Position numbers and translations under genes: made by a program. From positions 2,013,501-2,077,500 of the forward strand of contig NZ_CP023317.1 in the NCBI RefSeq assembly GCF_009497655.1: a DNA stretch of 64,000 bases, in the 5' to 3' direction. Positions within the stretch are counted from its first letter, which is position 1; the number at the start of each line of letters is the position of its first letter. This stretch comes from Priestia megaterium. GTDB taxonomy: Bacteria > Bacillota > Bacilli > Bacillales > Bacillaceae_H. Under the pieces are notes generated by a model. That model was not told the DNA's origin. It saw only the letters and a program-made list of their open reading frames with translations, and made no database searches. Shown one piece after another: positions 39,990 through 49,646 of this stretch.

Positions 39990-41054
39990 ATGAAGAAAAA
40001 AGCAGTTCAGTTTTTAATGGTGCTGACAGCACTGCTCGTGGTGCTAGCAGGTTGCGGCAATGGAAAATCTACTGAAACAGCAGGGAAAGATAGTTCTGCG
40101 AGTAAAAACGATTCAAAAAAACCAGTAGAACTTTTAAACGTTTCATATGATCCTACACGTGAGCTTTATCAGGAGTTCAATAAGAGCTTTGCGTCTTATT
40201 GGAAAGATAAAACAGGGCAAGACGTCACTATTCAGCAATCACACGGTGGCTCTGGTAAGCAAGGCCGAGCAGTTATTGACGGTTTAGAAGCGGATGTAGT
40301 AACGCTGGCGCTTGCTTACGATATTGATGAAATCGCTCAAACTCGTCAATTATTAAACAAAGACTGGGAGAAAGAATTGGCTCATAATTCTACACCATAC
40401 ACATCAACGATTGTTTTTTTAGTTCGTAAAGGAAATCCAAAAGGAATTAAAGATTGGGATGATTTAACGAAAAAAGGTACATCTGTTATTACGCCAAATC
40501 CAAAAACTTCTGGAGGCGCGCGCTGGAATTATTTAGCTGCATGGGCATATGCGAAGGATAAATATAACGGCGATAACAAAAAGATTGAAGACTTCATGAG
40601 TAAGCTTTATGGAAATGTCGAAGTGTTAGACTCAGGCGCACGCGGAGCTACCACTACCTTTGTAGAGCGAGGCATTGGAGACGTGTTAATTGCATGGGAA
40701 AACGAAGCTTACTTATCGTTAAATGAGCTAGGAAAAGATAAATTTGAAATTGTAACACCGTCATTAAGTATTTTAGCAGAGCCACCTGTTGCTGTAGTAG
40801 ATAAAGTAGCTAAAAAGAAAGGCACGACAAAGGTAGCAAAAGCATACTTAAAATACCTATATACAGAAAAAGGTCAGGAAATCGCAGCGGAAAACTACTA
40901 TCGTCCTCGAAATAAAAAAGTATTAGAGAAACACAAAGATCAATTCCCTTCGCTTAACCTAGTCACTATTAAAGATTTTGGCGGCTGGAAAAAAGCTCAA
41001 GAAACGCATTTTAATGATGGGGGAACATTCGATCAGATTTATCAGCCAAAGTAA
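39990..41054 (+). CDS. sbp: Sulfate/thiosulfate ABC transporter substrate-binding lipoprotein
   Basis: A 354-aa periplasmic-type sulfate-binding lipoprotein (Sbp/CysP). Signal peptide with lipobox LAGC, Cys22 acylated. The mature part shows the family motifs [17 protein letters not shown] and the sulfate-binding SHGGSGKQ and [17 protein letters not shown]. Start ATG with AAAGGGGAG upstream, after leader copy 3. It is the first gene of sbp-cysTWA; high-affinity sulfate uptake is the expected role. Confidence 0.93.
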   Translation: MKKKAVQFLMVLTALLVVLAGCGNGKSTETAGKDSSASKNDSKKPVELLNVSYDPTRELYQEFNKSFASYWKDKTGQDVTIQQSHGGSGKQGRAVIDGLEADVVTLALAYDIDEIAQTRQLLNKDWEKELAHNSTPYTSTIVFLVRKGNPKGIKDWDDLTKKGTSVITPNPKTSGGARWNYLAAWAYAKDKYNGDNKKIEDFMSKLYGNVEVLDSGARGATTTFVERGIGDVLIAWENEAYLSLNELGKDKFEIVTPSLSILAEPPVAVVDKVAKKKGTTKVAKAYLKYLYTEKGQEIAAENYYRPRNKKVLEKHKDQFPSLNLVTIKDFGGWKKAQETHFNDGGTFDQIYQPK

Positions 41055-41148
41055 TATGATTCATTAAAAAAGTAGAACGAGGAAGATACGAATGGTGATT
41101 CGTATCTTCTGTGTACATGTATCTTGAAAGCAGAGAGAGGTGTAAGAC

Positions 41149-41985
41149 GTGAGCGTGTTACAACGACAGAAAAAAAAGAAAAGCATCTTACCTGGATTTG
41201 GGCTTTCTTTAGGTTTTACGATGTTTTATGCAAGTATCCTTGTGCTTTTTCCGTTAGCTATGATTTTTTTAAATACGGCATCTATGGGATGGAGCGACTT
41301 TATTAAAACTGTTACAGAACCTAGAGTAGTAGCGTCGTATAAATTAAGTTTTGGAGCAGCATTTGCAGCCGGCATCATTAATGTTATTTTTGGAACCATT
41401 ATTGCGTGGGTATTAGTGAGGTATCATTTTCCTGGAAAGAGGTTTATTGACGGACTTGTGGATTTGCCGTTTGCCTTGCCAACGGCTGTTGCCGGCATTG
41501 CCTTGACCACTCTTTACGTTCCGAAAGGATGGATTGGTCAATTATTTACGTTTAAAATCGCATTTACGCCTATCGGAATTATTATCGCTCTTACGTTTAT
41601 TGGTCTGCCGTTTGTTGTCCGAATGGTGCAGCCAGTATTGCAAAACTTTAATGCAGAGATTGAAGAAGCATCTGCTAGTTTAGGAGCCAGCCGAATGCAA
41701 ACGTTCAGAAAAGTTATTTTTCCAGAGCTGGTGCCCGCTATTTTAACAGGTTTTTCTCTTTCGTTCGCAAGAGCGCTTGGAGAATACGGGTCCGTTGTTT
41801 TTATTGCTGGAAATATGCCGATGAAAACTGAAATTACGCCGCTTATTATTATGACAAAACTCGAGCAGTACGATTATGCGGGAGCTACTGCTATTGCATC
41901 AGTCATGCTCGTTGTATCATTTTTTCTGTTATTACTTATTAATATTATTCAATGGTGGACAAATCGTAAATTTATACATAGTTAA
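41149..41985 (+). CDS. cysT: Sulfate ABC transporter permease CysT
   Basis: A 278-aa permease with about six helices, BPD_transp_1 fold; the coupling motif [20 protein letters not shown] (EAA loop) is at residues ~185-205. GTG start with GAGAGAGGTG upstream. Pairs with CysW downstream. Confidence 0.92.
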   Translation: MSVLQRQKKKKSILPGFGLSLGFTMFYASILVLFPLAMIFLNTASMGWSDFIKTVTEPRVVASYKLSFGAAFAAGIINVIFGTIIAWVLVRYHFPGKRFIDGLVDLPFALPTAVAGIALTTLYVPKGWIGQLFTFKIAFTPIGIIIALTFIGLPFVVRMVQPVLQNFNAEIEEASASLGASRMQTFRKVIFPELVPAILTGFSLSFARALGEYGSVVFIAGNMPMKTEITPLIIMTKLEQYDYAGATAIASVMLVVSFFLLLLINIIQWWTNRKFIHS

Positions 41986-41997
41986 GGAGGGATGACA

Positions 41998-42864
41998 TTG
42001 GCAGGACATGTTCCAATGCAGCACGCAAAAACGACTGTTGAAATCACTCATTCTAGTTTAAAAGAGCCCAAAGTCGTCGGATGGCTGCTTACATTTATTG
42101 CACTGGCTTTTTTAGCTCTATTCTTAGTGCTTCCGCTTATCACGATTTTTATAACAGCCTTTCAAAAAGGGTGGGAAACATATCTCGCTGCGATTACAAA
42201 TCCAGATGCCCTGGCTGCTATTAAACTAACGTTAATCGTCGTGCTGATTACCGTTCCGTTAAATGCCGTTTTTGGCGTGGTAGCTGCATGGTTAATTACG
42301 AAGTTTGATTTTAAAGGAAAGAATATTTTAATTACGCTTATTGATTTACCATTTGCCGTTTCGCCTGTTATTGCTGGATTGATTTTTATTTTATTATTTG
42401 GTGCACAAGGGTTGTTCGGAGAATGGCTGTTTAATCACGACATCAAAATTGTCTTTGCTATTCCCGGTATTATATTAGCTACCCTTTTTGTAACGCTTCC
42501 GTTTGTTGCCAAAGAATTGATTCCACTCATGCAAGCTCAAGGGTCAGCCGAAGAAGAGGCATCGTTAACGTTAGGAGCCAGCGGTTTCAAAACTTTTTTT
42601 CTAGTGACATTACCTAATATTAAATGGGGCTTATTATATGGAATCATTTTATGTAATGCGAGGGCGATTGGAGAGTTTGGAGCTGTTTCCGTTGTGTCGG
42701 GGCACATTCGAGGAATGACAAATACGATGCCTCTTCATATTGAAATTCTCTACAATGAATATCAATTTGCAGCAGCGTTTGCGGTAGCATCTTTAATGTC
42801 AGTTTTAGCTATATTTACATTAATTATAAAAAACATTATTGAGTGGAAAGCCAAACATATTTAA
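41998..42864 (+). CDS. cysW: Sulfate ABC transporter permease CysW
   Basis: A 288-aa permease with six helices; EAA loop [20 protein letters not shown]. The start is uncertain: TTG 41998 is 7 nt after GGAGG, whereas ATG 41992 is directly against it; I prefer TTG. Forms a heterodimer with CysT, energised by CysA. Confidence 0.92.
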   Translation: MAGHVPMQHAKTTVEITHSSLKEPKVVGWLLTFIALAFLALFLVLPLITIFITAFQKGWETYLAAITNPDALAAIKLTLIVVLITVPLNAVFGVVAAWLITKFDFKGKNILITLIDLPFAVSPVIAGLIFILLFGAQGLFGEWLFNHDIKIVFAIPGIILATLFVTLPFVAKELIPLMQAQGSAEEEASLTLGASGFKTFFLVTLPNIKWGLLYGIILCNARAIGEFGAVSVVSGHIRGMTNTMPLHIEILYNEYQFAAAFAVASLMSVLAIFTLIIKNIIEWKAKHI

Positions 42865-42883
42865 AAAGGAAGGAGCTTATGAG

Positions 42884-43957
42884 ATGAGTATCCATATTAA
42901 GCACGTATCAAAGAACTTTGGTGATTTTAAAGCGCTGGATTCTATTAACATTGATATTCAAACGGGTGAATTAGTAGCTTTACTCGGTCCGTCCGGTTCT
43001 GGAAAAACATCTTTGCTTCGCATCATTGCCGGTCTTGAACATCTTGACCAAGGAGCTATTTTATTTGATGGAAAGGAAATTACGCACGTAAATCCAAAAG
43101 AGCGGAATGTAGGGTTTGTTTTTCAACACTATGCTTTGTTCAGGCATATGACTGTGTTTGATAACGTTGCGTATGGTTTAAAAGTACGACCTAAAAAAAC
43201 AAGACCTTCTAAAATGGACATTAACAAGAAAGTAACCGAGCTGCTGCAGCTTGTGAAACTAGAGCCGCTTGCAAATCGCTATCCTTCTCAATTATCGGGA
43301 GGGCAGCGCCAGCGAGTAGCGCTTGCTCGAGCGTTAGCAGTGGAACCGAAAGTACTGCTATTAGATGAACCTTTTGGCGCTTTGGATGCGAAAGTTCGTA
43401 AAGATTTACGCAGATGGCTGCGTAAATTGCATAATGACTTTCATATTACGAGTATATTCGTTACGCATGATCAAGAAGAAGCTTTAGATGTAGCTGATCG
43501 TATTGTTGTAATGAACAACGGGAAAATTGAGCAGATTGGAAGTCCTGAGGAAGTATATGATCATCCTAACAGTCCATTTGTGTACGATTTTTTAGGAAAC
43601 GTCAATTTATTTAAGGGTCGCATTCATAAAGGCAGGCTAAAACAAGGAAGCTTTGAAATGGATGTTCCAGAATTTAGCGGAAGAAATGAAGAAGCAGCTG
43701 TTGGATATGTGCGACCTCATGATATTCACCTTGAAAAAGTAAAAACAAGCGCAGATGCCGTTTCTGCAACCGTTAGCCATATTCATGTGATAGGACCTAT
43801 CGTGCAAATTGAATTAAAAAGAGAAGATGCAGAAGAATTTTTAGAAGCTGAATTAAGCAAAGAGCATTATAAAACACTCAGCCTTCAAGTAGGAGAGCAG
43901 GTGTATGTAAAGCCTAAGCAGCTAAAAGTATTTATTCCAGAAGATTATTCTATTTGA
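42884..43957 (+). CDS. cysA: Sulfate ABC transporter ATP-binding protein CysA
   Basis: A 357-aa ABC ATPase: Walker [11 protein letters not shown]-loop [15 protein letters not shown], signature [15 protein letters not shown], Walker [12 protein letters not shown], and a C-terminal OB-like regulatory region (~240-350). ATG 42884 has AAGGAG about 8 nt upstream; the longer frame overlapping cysW is not preferred. A terminator follows. Confidence 0.94.
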   Translation: MSIHIKHVSKNFGDFKALDSINIDIQTGELVALLGPSGSGKTSLLRIIAGLEHLDQGAILFDGKEITHVNPKERNVGFVFQHYALFRHMTVFDNVAYGLKVRPKKTRPSKMDINKKVTELLQLVKLEPLANRYPSQLSGGQRQRVALARALAVEPKVLLLDEPFGALDAKVRKDLRRWLRKLHNDFHITSIFVTHDQEEALDVADRIVVMNNGKIEQIGSPEEVYDHPNSPFVYDFLGNVNLFKGRIHKGRLKQGSFEMDVPEFSGRNEEAAVGYVRPHDIHLEKVKTSADAVSATVSHIHVIGPIVQIELKREDAEEFLEAELSKEHYKTLSLQVGEQVYVKPKQLKVFIPEDYSI

Positions 43958-43996
43958 TAAAAAGCGTGAAGGGTATACCTTTGCGCTTTTTATCTA
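43956..43996 (+). terminator. Terminator after cysA
   Basis: AAAAAGCGTGAAGG / CCTTTGCGCTTTTT hairpin. Confidence 0.85.
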
Positions 43997-44004
43997 TTAA
44001 TAAA

Positions 44005-44021
44005 TTAGTACCAGATATTAA
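44005..44021 (+). promoter_or_regulatory. Candidate FapR operator
   Basis: TTAGTA-CCAGA-TATTAA, a 17-bp inverted repeat close to the FapR half-site pair TTAGTA-N5-TACTAA, just upstream of a TATAAT box (44032-44037) before fabH. FapR represses fatty-acid genes in Bacillus; binding here is inferred. Confidence 0.55.
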
Positions 44022-44065
44022 AAGTAGGTGTTATAATTAAGTATAAACTGATTTGAGGTGGAGAA

Positions 44066-45061
44066 ATGATGCAATCAAAAGCTAGAATCACAGGAATGGG
44101 GATATATACACCAAAGCAAAAATTAACGAACGACCATTTAAAAGAAATGGTTGATACAAGTGACGAATGGATTGTACAGCGCACGGGAATGAAAGAACGG
44201 CGAATTGCTGGTGAAGGCGAATACACGTCTACGCTTGCCATTCGAGCAGTTGAAAATTTGCTCAACCGATATGCTGTAGAAATAGAAGATGTAGATGCAA
44301 TTATTGTTTCGACAACAACACCGGATCACTTTTTTCCTAGCGTAGCATGTCAGGTTCAAGATTACTTTCATATTGATCAAGCTGCTGCATTTGATTTAAG
44401 TGCCGCATGCGCCGGTTTTACATATGGACTTCACGTGGCGAACGGCTTAGTGACGTCCGGATTGCATAAAAAGATTTTAGTTATTGGTGCTGAAGTCATG
44501 TCGAAAATTACAGATTATACGGACCGGGCCACCTGCGTGCTGTTCGGTGACGGAGCGGGAGCTATGCTTGTAGAATACGATGAGCATAATCCAAGTTTCT
44601 TAGGATGTCACTACGGAACGGACGGAAGCGGAGGGGTGAATTTATATCGTTCTAATTTATCTGATACTCTTTCAGGAAAAGAAATTAACGCGAGCGGAAA
44701 TTTAGTTCAAAATGGGCGTGAAGTATACCGCTTTGCTGTCCGAACGATTCCAAAAGGAGTAGAAGCATTGTTAAAGGGTACTTCCATTTCTCTTTCTGAT
44801 GTAAATTGGTTTATTCCGCACAGTGCAAACCTTCGGATGATTGAAGCTATTTGTGCTAAAACAGGTGTTTCAATGGATAAAACGTTAACGAGTGTACAAT
44901 ACTGCGGAAATACATCTTCAGCTTCTATTCCACTTGCCTTGAACGAAGGAATAATGACAGGAAAAGTACGGGATAATGACCTTCTTATTCTCTATGGGTT
45001 TGGAGGAGGATTAACGCATTGCGGTTTGTTAATTAAATGGATGTGTAAAGAAAAAAGCTAA
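44066..45061 (+). CDS. fabH: 3-oxoacyl-ACP synthase III (FabHB-like)
   Basis: KAS III, 331 aa: condenses a short acyl-CoA with malonyl-ACP to start fatty-acid synthesis. The catalytic triad is visible: Cys115 in LSAACAGF, His252 in IPHSANLRM, Asn282 in CGNTSSASIP. A stand-alone fabH without fabF nearby resembles B. subtilis fabHB (yhfB). RBS TGAGGTGGAG 3 nt before the first ATG, so ATG 44069 may be the start. Preceded by a FapR-like site. Confidence 0.93.
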   Translation: MMQSKARITGMGIYTPKQKLTNDHLKEMVDTSDEWIVQRTGMKERRIAGEGEYTSTLAIRAVENLLNRYAVEIEDVDAIIVSTTTPDHFFPSVACQVQDYFHIDQAAAFDLSAACAGFTYGLHVANGLVTSGLHKKILVIGAEVMSKITDYTDRATCVLFGDGAGAMLVEYDEHNPSFLGCHYGTDGSGGVNLYRSNLSDTLSGKEINASGNLVQNGREVYRFAVRTIPKGVEALLKGTSISLSDVNWFIPHSANLRMIEAICAKTGVSMDKTLTSVQYCGNTSSASIPLALNEGIMTGKVRDNDLLILYGFGGGLTHCGLLIKWMCKEKS

Positions 45062-45087
45062 AAGGCATCGCCTTTTAGTTTTTTAGG
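45057..45087 (+). terminator. Terminator after fabH
   Basis: CTAAAAGGC / GCCTTTTAG with loop ATC and a T run. Confidence 0.85.
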
Positions 45088-45144
45088 CTTTTATCGTTAA
45101 CAAGAATTCGGTAAAATGGAAAAAGAAGTAAAGGGGGTGTGCGC

Positions 45145-45813
45145 ATGAATCACGTTTTATACATTGAAGACAATGAAGAAATTGGATTAATGATTCAAAA
45201 TGAGCTTAAAAAGCAAAACTATGAAGTTACTTGGTTACAATCAGGAGATATCGCCAGTCAGTTTATTAAACAAACGGATATTGTCATTCTAGATGTAATG
45301 CTGCCTGGGTTAGATGGATTTACAGTGGGAAAAAAGCTTAAAAAACTAGCACCTGATGTCCCGATTTTAATGCTTTCAGCTCGTACAGCCCTAGAAGATA
45401 AGATCATGGGGCTAGAGTTTGCCGATGACTATGTCACAAAGCCGTTTCATCCAGAAGAGCTGCTTGCAAGGCTCGAAGTATTGTTAAGAAGATTTTCAAG
45501 AAAGAAAGAAGAGCTTATTGTAAAACATTTGCATATTTCGATGATAGACTATCGCGTGATGAACAGAGAGACAAGTGAAGAAATTAGTTTAACAGGTAAG
45601 CAATTTCATATTTTTACTTATTTCCTTCAGCATTTAAATCAAATTTTAACAAAAGAACAAATTTATGAAGGAGTATGGAAAGAGCGTTATATAGAAGGAG
45701 ATAAAACATTAATGGTACATATTCGCTATTTACGAGAAAAATTGGAGAAAAATGCAGCTAAGCCTGAAATTATTGAAACAATACGAGGGATTGGGTACAG
45801 GGTGAAGCAATGA
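45145..45813 (+). CDS. OmpR-family response regulator (LanFEG-linked)
   Basis: A 222-aa response regulator: receiver domain with acidic DN pair (YIEDNEE), phosphoacceptor in IVILDVMLPG, Lys in VTKPFHP; winged-helix C-terminus with KTLMVHIRYLREKLEK. ATG 45145 with AAGGGGGTG upstream. Overlaps the kinase gene by four bases (ATGA). Confidence 0.9.
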   Translation: MNHVLYIEDNEEIGLMIQNELKKQNYEVTWLQSGDIASQFIKQTDIVILDVMLPGLDGFTVGKKLKKLAPDVPILMLSARTALEDKIMGLEFADDYVTKPFHPEELLARLEVLLRRFSRKKEELIVKHLHISMIDYRVMNRETSEEISLTGKQFHIFTYFLQHLNQILTKEQIYEGVWKERYIEGDKTLMVHIRYLREKLEKNAAKPEIIETIRGIGYRVKQ

Positions 45814-47174
45814 ACGTTACACAGTCTCTTATCACGAAGTATATCTTAATTATGCTTTCAGCTGTACTAATTATACCGGTATCATTCTTTGCAGGCTCAT
45901 GGCTGATCACCGTCCCTTTTATGCATATTCAAGGATTATTAAATGAAGAGTATAAAGGAAAAAGCTACTACGAACAAATGTGGAATGAAGAAGCCCGAAA
46001 GCTAGAAGGAGCAAATGAGAAAACAATTAATCAAAAGCTAAAATTATTAAAAGAAAAATACCCTGAAGCTTCAATGTTCTGGGTAAACGAAGATGGACAA
46101 ACACAGCTTCCGCTTCCTTATCATGCAGCCCTTCCGAAGCAATGGTCATCGTCTTATACGGCTGAATTTATAAAAAAACGATACGGAAACAATCCGTATA
46201 CGGTTATTACCTTTATTGGAACAGATAAAAAGCAAGGTTTTATGGTCATTGAAGTGCCAGAAAAAGCCGTTGAGCCTCCTATTCAAAGGCTAGACCCAGC
46301 CTACTATAATATTTATTTAGGATTTGTTTTTATTATCGTGCTTTCTTTTATTGTACTTTCTCTGTTCTTTTTTCTTCGAATTCGAAAAAGGCTGCGAGTG
46401 TTACAAGCTGCTATGAACAACAAAGGCGAGCGAGGAATTCCTTTACCTGTTGTATCTGAGTCCACGGATGAAATTGGTCAGCTAGAACAATCCTTTAATC
46501 AAATGGTTAAACAGCTTCATGAAAGCCGGTATCGAGAGAAGCAAGAAGAACAGCTGCGGCAAGACTTAATTATGAGTCTATCGCATGACTTACGAACACC
46601 GCTCACGACTGTTCGAACGCATATTTATCAGCTAAAAAACGAAGAAATGGCCTTGAACATTCAACAATCTCTTGAGGTAATTGATACAAAAGTAGAATTT
46701 GTTAGTGATTTAATAGATAATTTATTTTCCTATACGCTGCTGTTAAATGGAAAATATCCATATCGGGAAGAGGAAGTTGATATGGCTCGATTTCTTAGAA
46801 AAAGCATTGCGCAATGGTATCCATTATTTGAAGAAGAGAATATGGAAGTGGATATTCAACTGCCTTCTCAGTCCATATATTGGCGCGGAGATGTTCAGTG
46901 GTTAGAAAGAATAATAGATAATTTATGTCAAAATGTCATCCGTCATGCCAAAGAAGGTAACTTTATTAGCTTTCGTCTTGTTCAAGAGCATGATTTATCT
47001 TCTCTCACCATTTCTGATAAAGGGTCAGGCTTTAAAAAGAATAGCCATACGAAGCAAAACGGTGTAGGTCTAGCGATTGTGGATGCGATGATTAAAGAAA
47101 TGGAGTTAACGTGGTCAATTCATTCTACAAAACATGGAACGGATATTCAAATTGTGTACAAAGCGAGTGGTTAA
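45810..47174 (+). CDS. Sensor histidine kinase (LanFEG-linked)
   Basis: A 454-aa membrane kinase: TM1 ~11-35, extracytoplasmic region ~36-165, TM2 ~168-190, HAMP ~191-245, H-box SLSHDLRTPLTTVRTHIYQL, N-box NLCQNVIRHA, G-box DKGSGF and GVGLAIVD. Directly coupled to the response regulator, and upstream of an ABC exporter, as in lantibiotic-sensing systems. Its stop lies in the terminator. Confidence 0.88.
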   Translation: MNVTQSLITKYILIMLSAVLIIPVSFFAGSWLITVPFMHIQGLLNEEYKGKSYYEQMWNEEARKLEGANEKTINQKLKLLKEKYPEASMFWVNEDGQTQLPLPYHAALPKQWSSSYTAEFIKKRYGNNPYTVITFIGTDKKQGFMVIEVPEKAVEPPIQRLDPAYYNIYLGFVFIIVLSFIVLSLFFFLRIRKRLRVLQAAMNNKGERGIPLPVVSESTDEIGQLEQSFNQMVKQLHESRYREKQEEQLRQDLIMSLSHDLRTPLTTVRTHIYQLKNEEMALNIQQSLEVIDTKVEFVSDLIDNLFSYTLLLNGKYPYREEEVDMARFLRKSIAQWYPLFEEENMEVDIQLPSQSIYWRGDVQWLERIIDNLCQNVIRHAKEGNFISFRLVQEHDLSSLTISDKGSGFKKNSHTKQNGVGLAIVDAMIKEMELTWSIHSTKHGTDIQIVYKASG

Positions 47175-47192
47175 TTCACTCGCTTTTTTAAA
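47158..47192 (+). terminator. Terminator between the TCS and ABC genes
   Basis: AAAGCGAGTG / CACTCGCTTT hairpin with TTTTTT. It suggests the ABC operon has its own promoter; direct repeats TTTTAACCTTTC (47197-47208) and TCTTAACTTTGG (47219-47230), 22 bp apart, may be the response-regulator site. Confidence 0.75.
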
Positions 47193-47259
47193 CGAATTTT
47201 AACCTTTCTTTTCCGTCCTCTTAACTTTGGCTGTTTATAGTAAAGGAGAGGTGATAAAA

Positions 47260-48195
47260 GTGGAAATTGTTAAAACGACTCAGCTGATAAAAGTATTTAA
47301 AGGAGCAGAAGCTGTAAATGAAGTGAATTTATCCATTAAAGAAGGAGAAATCTACGGGTTTCTAGGGCCTAATGGAGCAGGGAAGACGACAACAATCCGA
47401 ATGTTGCTCGGGCTAATGAAGCCAACGAGCGGGGAAATTGAGCTGTTTGGAGAAAGAATAAAAAATCACAGGCAGCATATTCACGCCTTAAAAAAGATAG
47501 GTTCACTTGTAGAGAGCCCTTCCTATTATGCGCATTTAACTGCAAGAGAAAATTTAGAGGTACTTCGTAAAATACTAGGTGTATCTAAAAACAGAGTGGA
47601 TGAAGTACTAAATATTGTAAAATTAACAAAAGAAGCAAATCGCCCAGTCAAAGGCTTTTCTCTTGGAATGAAACAGCGGCTTGGTATTGCTTCTGCACTC
47701 CTCGGAAATCCTCGTTTATTAATCTTAGACGAACCAACCAACGGACTGGATCCTGCAGGAATTCAAGAAATTCGTTCATTAATTAAAGAAATGCCAGGGG
47801 AAAACGGAGTTACCGTATTGATTTCAAGTCATTTACTCTATGAAATCGACCATTTAGCGACTCAAGTAGGTATTATTACAAAAGGAAAGATGCTATTTAA
47901 TGGCTCGATTGAATCGCTTCGCAAAAAAGCTAAGCATCAAGTGGCATTTACAACAGGAGAGATAGAAAAGGCTAAAACAATACTATTAGCAAACGGGTTT
48001 GTACCTACTATCGATAAACATAGTCTTCTTTTAGATTATATTGATCATGAGCAAGTGGCACATCTTGTTTATCAGCTTGTGCAAGAAAATGTCTCAATCT
48101 ACCGAGTTGAAGAAAAATCGAAATCATTAGAAGATATCTTTTTAAAGCTGACAAGCGAGGAGAATAGATATGTTCACAAAAATACTGCAGGCTGA
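47260..48195 (+). CDS. ABC transporter ATP-binding protein (lantibiotic-protection type)
   Basis: A 311-aa ATPase of the BcrA/LanF type: Walker A GPNGAGKTTT, Q-loop SLVESPSYY, signature SLGMKQRLGIASAL, Walker B LLILDEPTNGLDPAG. GTG 47260 is preferred: AAAGGAGAGG is upstream at normal spacing. Its 3' end overlaps the next gene. Together with two permeases it forms a LanFEG-like exporter. Confidence 0.88.
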   Translation: MEIVKTTQLIKVFKGAEAVNEVNLSIKEGEIYGFLGPNGAGKTTTIRMLLGLMKPTSGEIELFGERIKNHRQHIHALKKIGSLVESPSYYAHLTARENLEVLRKILGVSKNRVDEVLNIVKLTKEANRPVKGFSLGMKQRLGIASALLGNPRLLILDEPTNGLDPAGIQEIRSLIKEMPGENGVTVLISSHLLYEIDHLATQVGIITKGKMLFNGSIESLRKKAKHQVAFTTGEIEKAKTILLANGFVPTIDKHSLLLDYIDHEQVAHLVYQLVQENVSIYRVEEKSKSLEDIFLKLTSEENRYVHKNTAG

Positions 48196-48877
48196 GTGTA
48201 TAAAGTTAAAAAGAAAATGGCTCTGGTTTTTACTATTTTTAGGTCCAGCGGGTGTAATTGGCTTAACTCTAGTTGATTATAGCGTTCGATATGAATATTT
48301 AATTCAGCAAAATCCGAATGTGTGGGAAGGTCTTTTGCATGAACTAAACATCACGCTTCCAATAGCTTTTTTACTGGGAGGAACGATTCTTGCTTCAAAT
48401 GTAGCGCATATTGAATATCATAGAAGCTCATGGAAGCAGCTGCTGAGCTTACCTGTGAGCAGACTGAGTGTTTATACAGCAAAATTTTTAGTAGTTATGT
48501 TTATGCTACTTATCGCTTCTGCTGTTCTATTAATCGGTATAATTGGGTTAGGCTGGTGGTTAGGATTTGGTTTTCCGTCTTCTTGGAAAAATCTTTTCGT
48601 GTATACCTTTTATCCGTTTTTTTCTGCCATTCCATTTGTAGCTATTCAAATATGGTTATCTATGCTTTTTAAAAATCAAGGCCGCTCTCTTGCACTAGGT
48701 ATTGTGATGAGTGTGACGATGAGTGGTATGAGAGAATTGCCGAGCTGGTTTTTCTGGCAATGGCCAATGCTAGCGTTTTCTGACTATCGGAATATGTACA
48801 TAATAGCAGGTGTAATTATCGGTATTTTCCTATATGCTGCAGGCGCCTTGCACTTTATCAAAAAGGATGTGGCCTAA
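48170..48877 (+). CDS. ABC-2 permease (LanE-like)
   Basis: A 235-aa membrane protein with six predicted helices, ABC-2 / lantibiotic-immunity permease type. Starts MFTKILQAECIKLKRKWLWF, a typical basic first segment, and contains EYHRSSWKQLLSLPVSRLSV, which is paralogous to ExEAGGWKQLLSLPVTR of the next gene. ATG lies within the ATPase gene. Partner of 48878-49612. Confidence 0.8.
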   Translation: MFTKILQAECIKLKRKWLWFLLFLGPAGVIGLTLVDYSVRYEYLIQQNPNVWEGLLHELNITLPIAFLLGGTILASNVAHIEYHRSSWKQLLSLPVSRLSVYTAKFLVVMFMLLIASAVLLIGIIGLGWWLGFGFPSSWKNLFVYTFYPFFSAIPFVAIQIWLSMLFKNQGRSLALGIVMSVTMSGMRELPSWFFWQWPMLAFSDYRNMYIIAGVIIGIFLYAAGALHFIKKDVA

Positions 48878-49612
48878 ATGTTTTTGCAATTATGTAGGAT
48901 AGAATCGTTTAAATTGTTTAAAACAAAAGCCTGGACGTACCTTTTTGTGAGTCCTATTCTAATCGCTATTATCCTTTTTGTAGGTGATCAGGCAATGCCA
49001 AGCGGGAGAACGAAATGGGCAATGGCAGATGCCTTGATTGCCAATGTTCACGGATTGGTGTTTTATCCGTTAATTGGCGGGTTAGTAACATCCTTCATCT
49101 GTCGGTATGAACACGAAGCGGGAGGATGGAAGCAATTATTATCTCTTCCTGTGACAAGGACATCGGTATACGGAGCAAAATTGATTACAGCAGCAGCTTT
49201 CATGGGAATTCTTCAAGTGCTTGTATTTGTTGTTTTATTAGGAGTTAGCATGTTAAAAGACTATCCGAGCGCTGTGCCATTAAAGATGATAGCTGGAAAT
49301 ATGCTAGGCGGATGGGTTGCGGTGTTGCCCATTCTTGCGTTTATGCTAGCTGTGTCAATGGCATGTTCTAGCTTTGGAGCATCTTTGACAGTCAACGTCA
49401 TTTTAACACTACCGAATTTATTCGTTGCTAATTCTGAACGATTTGGCCCCTGGTACCCATGGACTCAGCCAATGTATGGAATGTTAGGTGTAACCGGAAA
49501 AGCATCATGGGGGTTGATGCTGACTACACAGAATTTCTTAGTGGTTGTTATAAGCAGCTTTCTGCTTTTTGGAGTAGCAGGTTTACTGTATTTTCAGCGC
49601 AAACATATATAA
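48878..49612 (+). CDS. ABC-2 permease (LanG-like)
   Basis: A 244-aa, six-helix ABC-2 permease starting MFLQLCRIESFKLFKTKAWT; shares the EAGGWKQLLSLPVTRTSVYG segment with its neighbour, so the two arose by duplication. Start immediately follows the previous stop. Completes a LanFEG-type peptide-antibiotic export and protection pump. No lantibiotic precursor or synthetase is in the window. Confidence 0.8.
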   Translation: MFLQLCRIESFKLFKTKAWTYLFVSPILIAIILFVGDQAMPSGRTKWAMADALIANVHGLVFYPLIGGLVTSFICRYEHEAGGWKQLLSLPVTRTSVYGAKLITAAAFMGILQVLVFVVLLGVSMLKDYPSAVPLKMIAGNMLGGWVAVLPILAFMLAVSMACSSFGASLTVNVILTLPNLFVANSERFGPWYPWTQPMYGMLGVTGKASWGLMLTTQNFLVVVISSFLLFGVAGLLYFQRKHI

Positions 49613-49613
49613 T

Positions 49614-49646
49614 AGAAAAAACCCGCTTTTTTACAGCGGGTTTTTA
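49614..49646. terminator. Bidirectional terminator ABC operon / yitT-like gene
   Basis: AAAAACCCGCT / AGCGGGTTTTT hairpin. Confidence 0.9.

Noticed and set aside
39808-39993. 61-codon ORF before sbp
   Set aside because: It runs through the promoter, leader hairpin and attenuator, and has no RBS.
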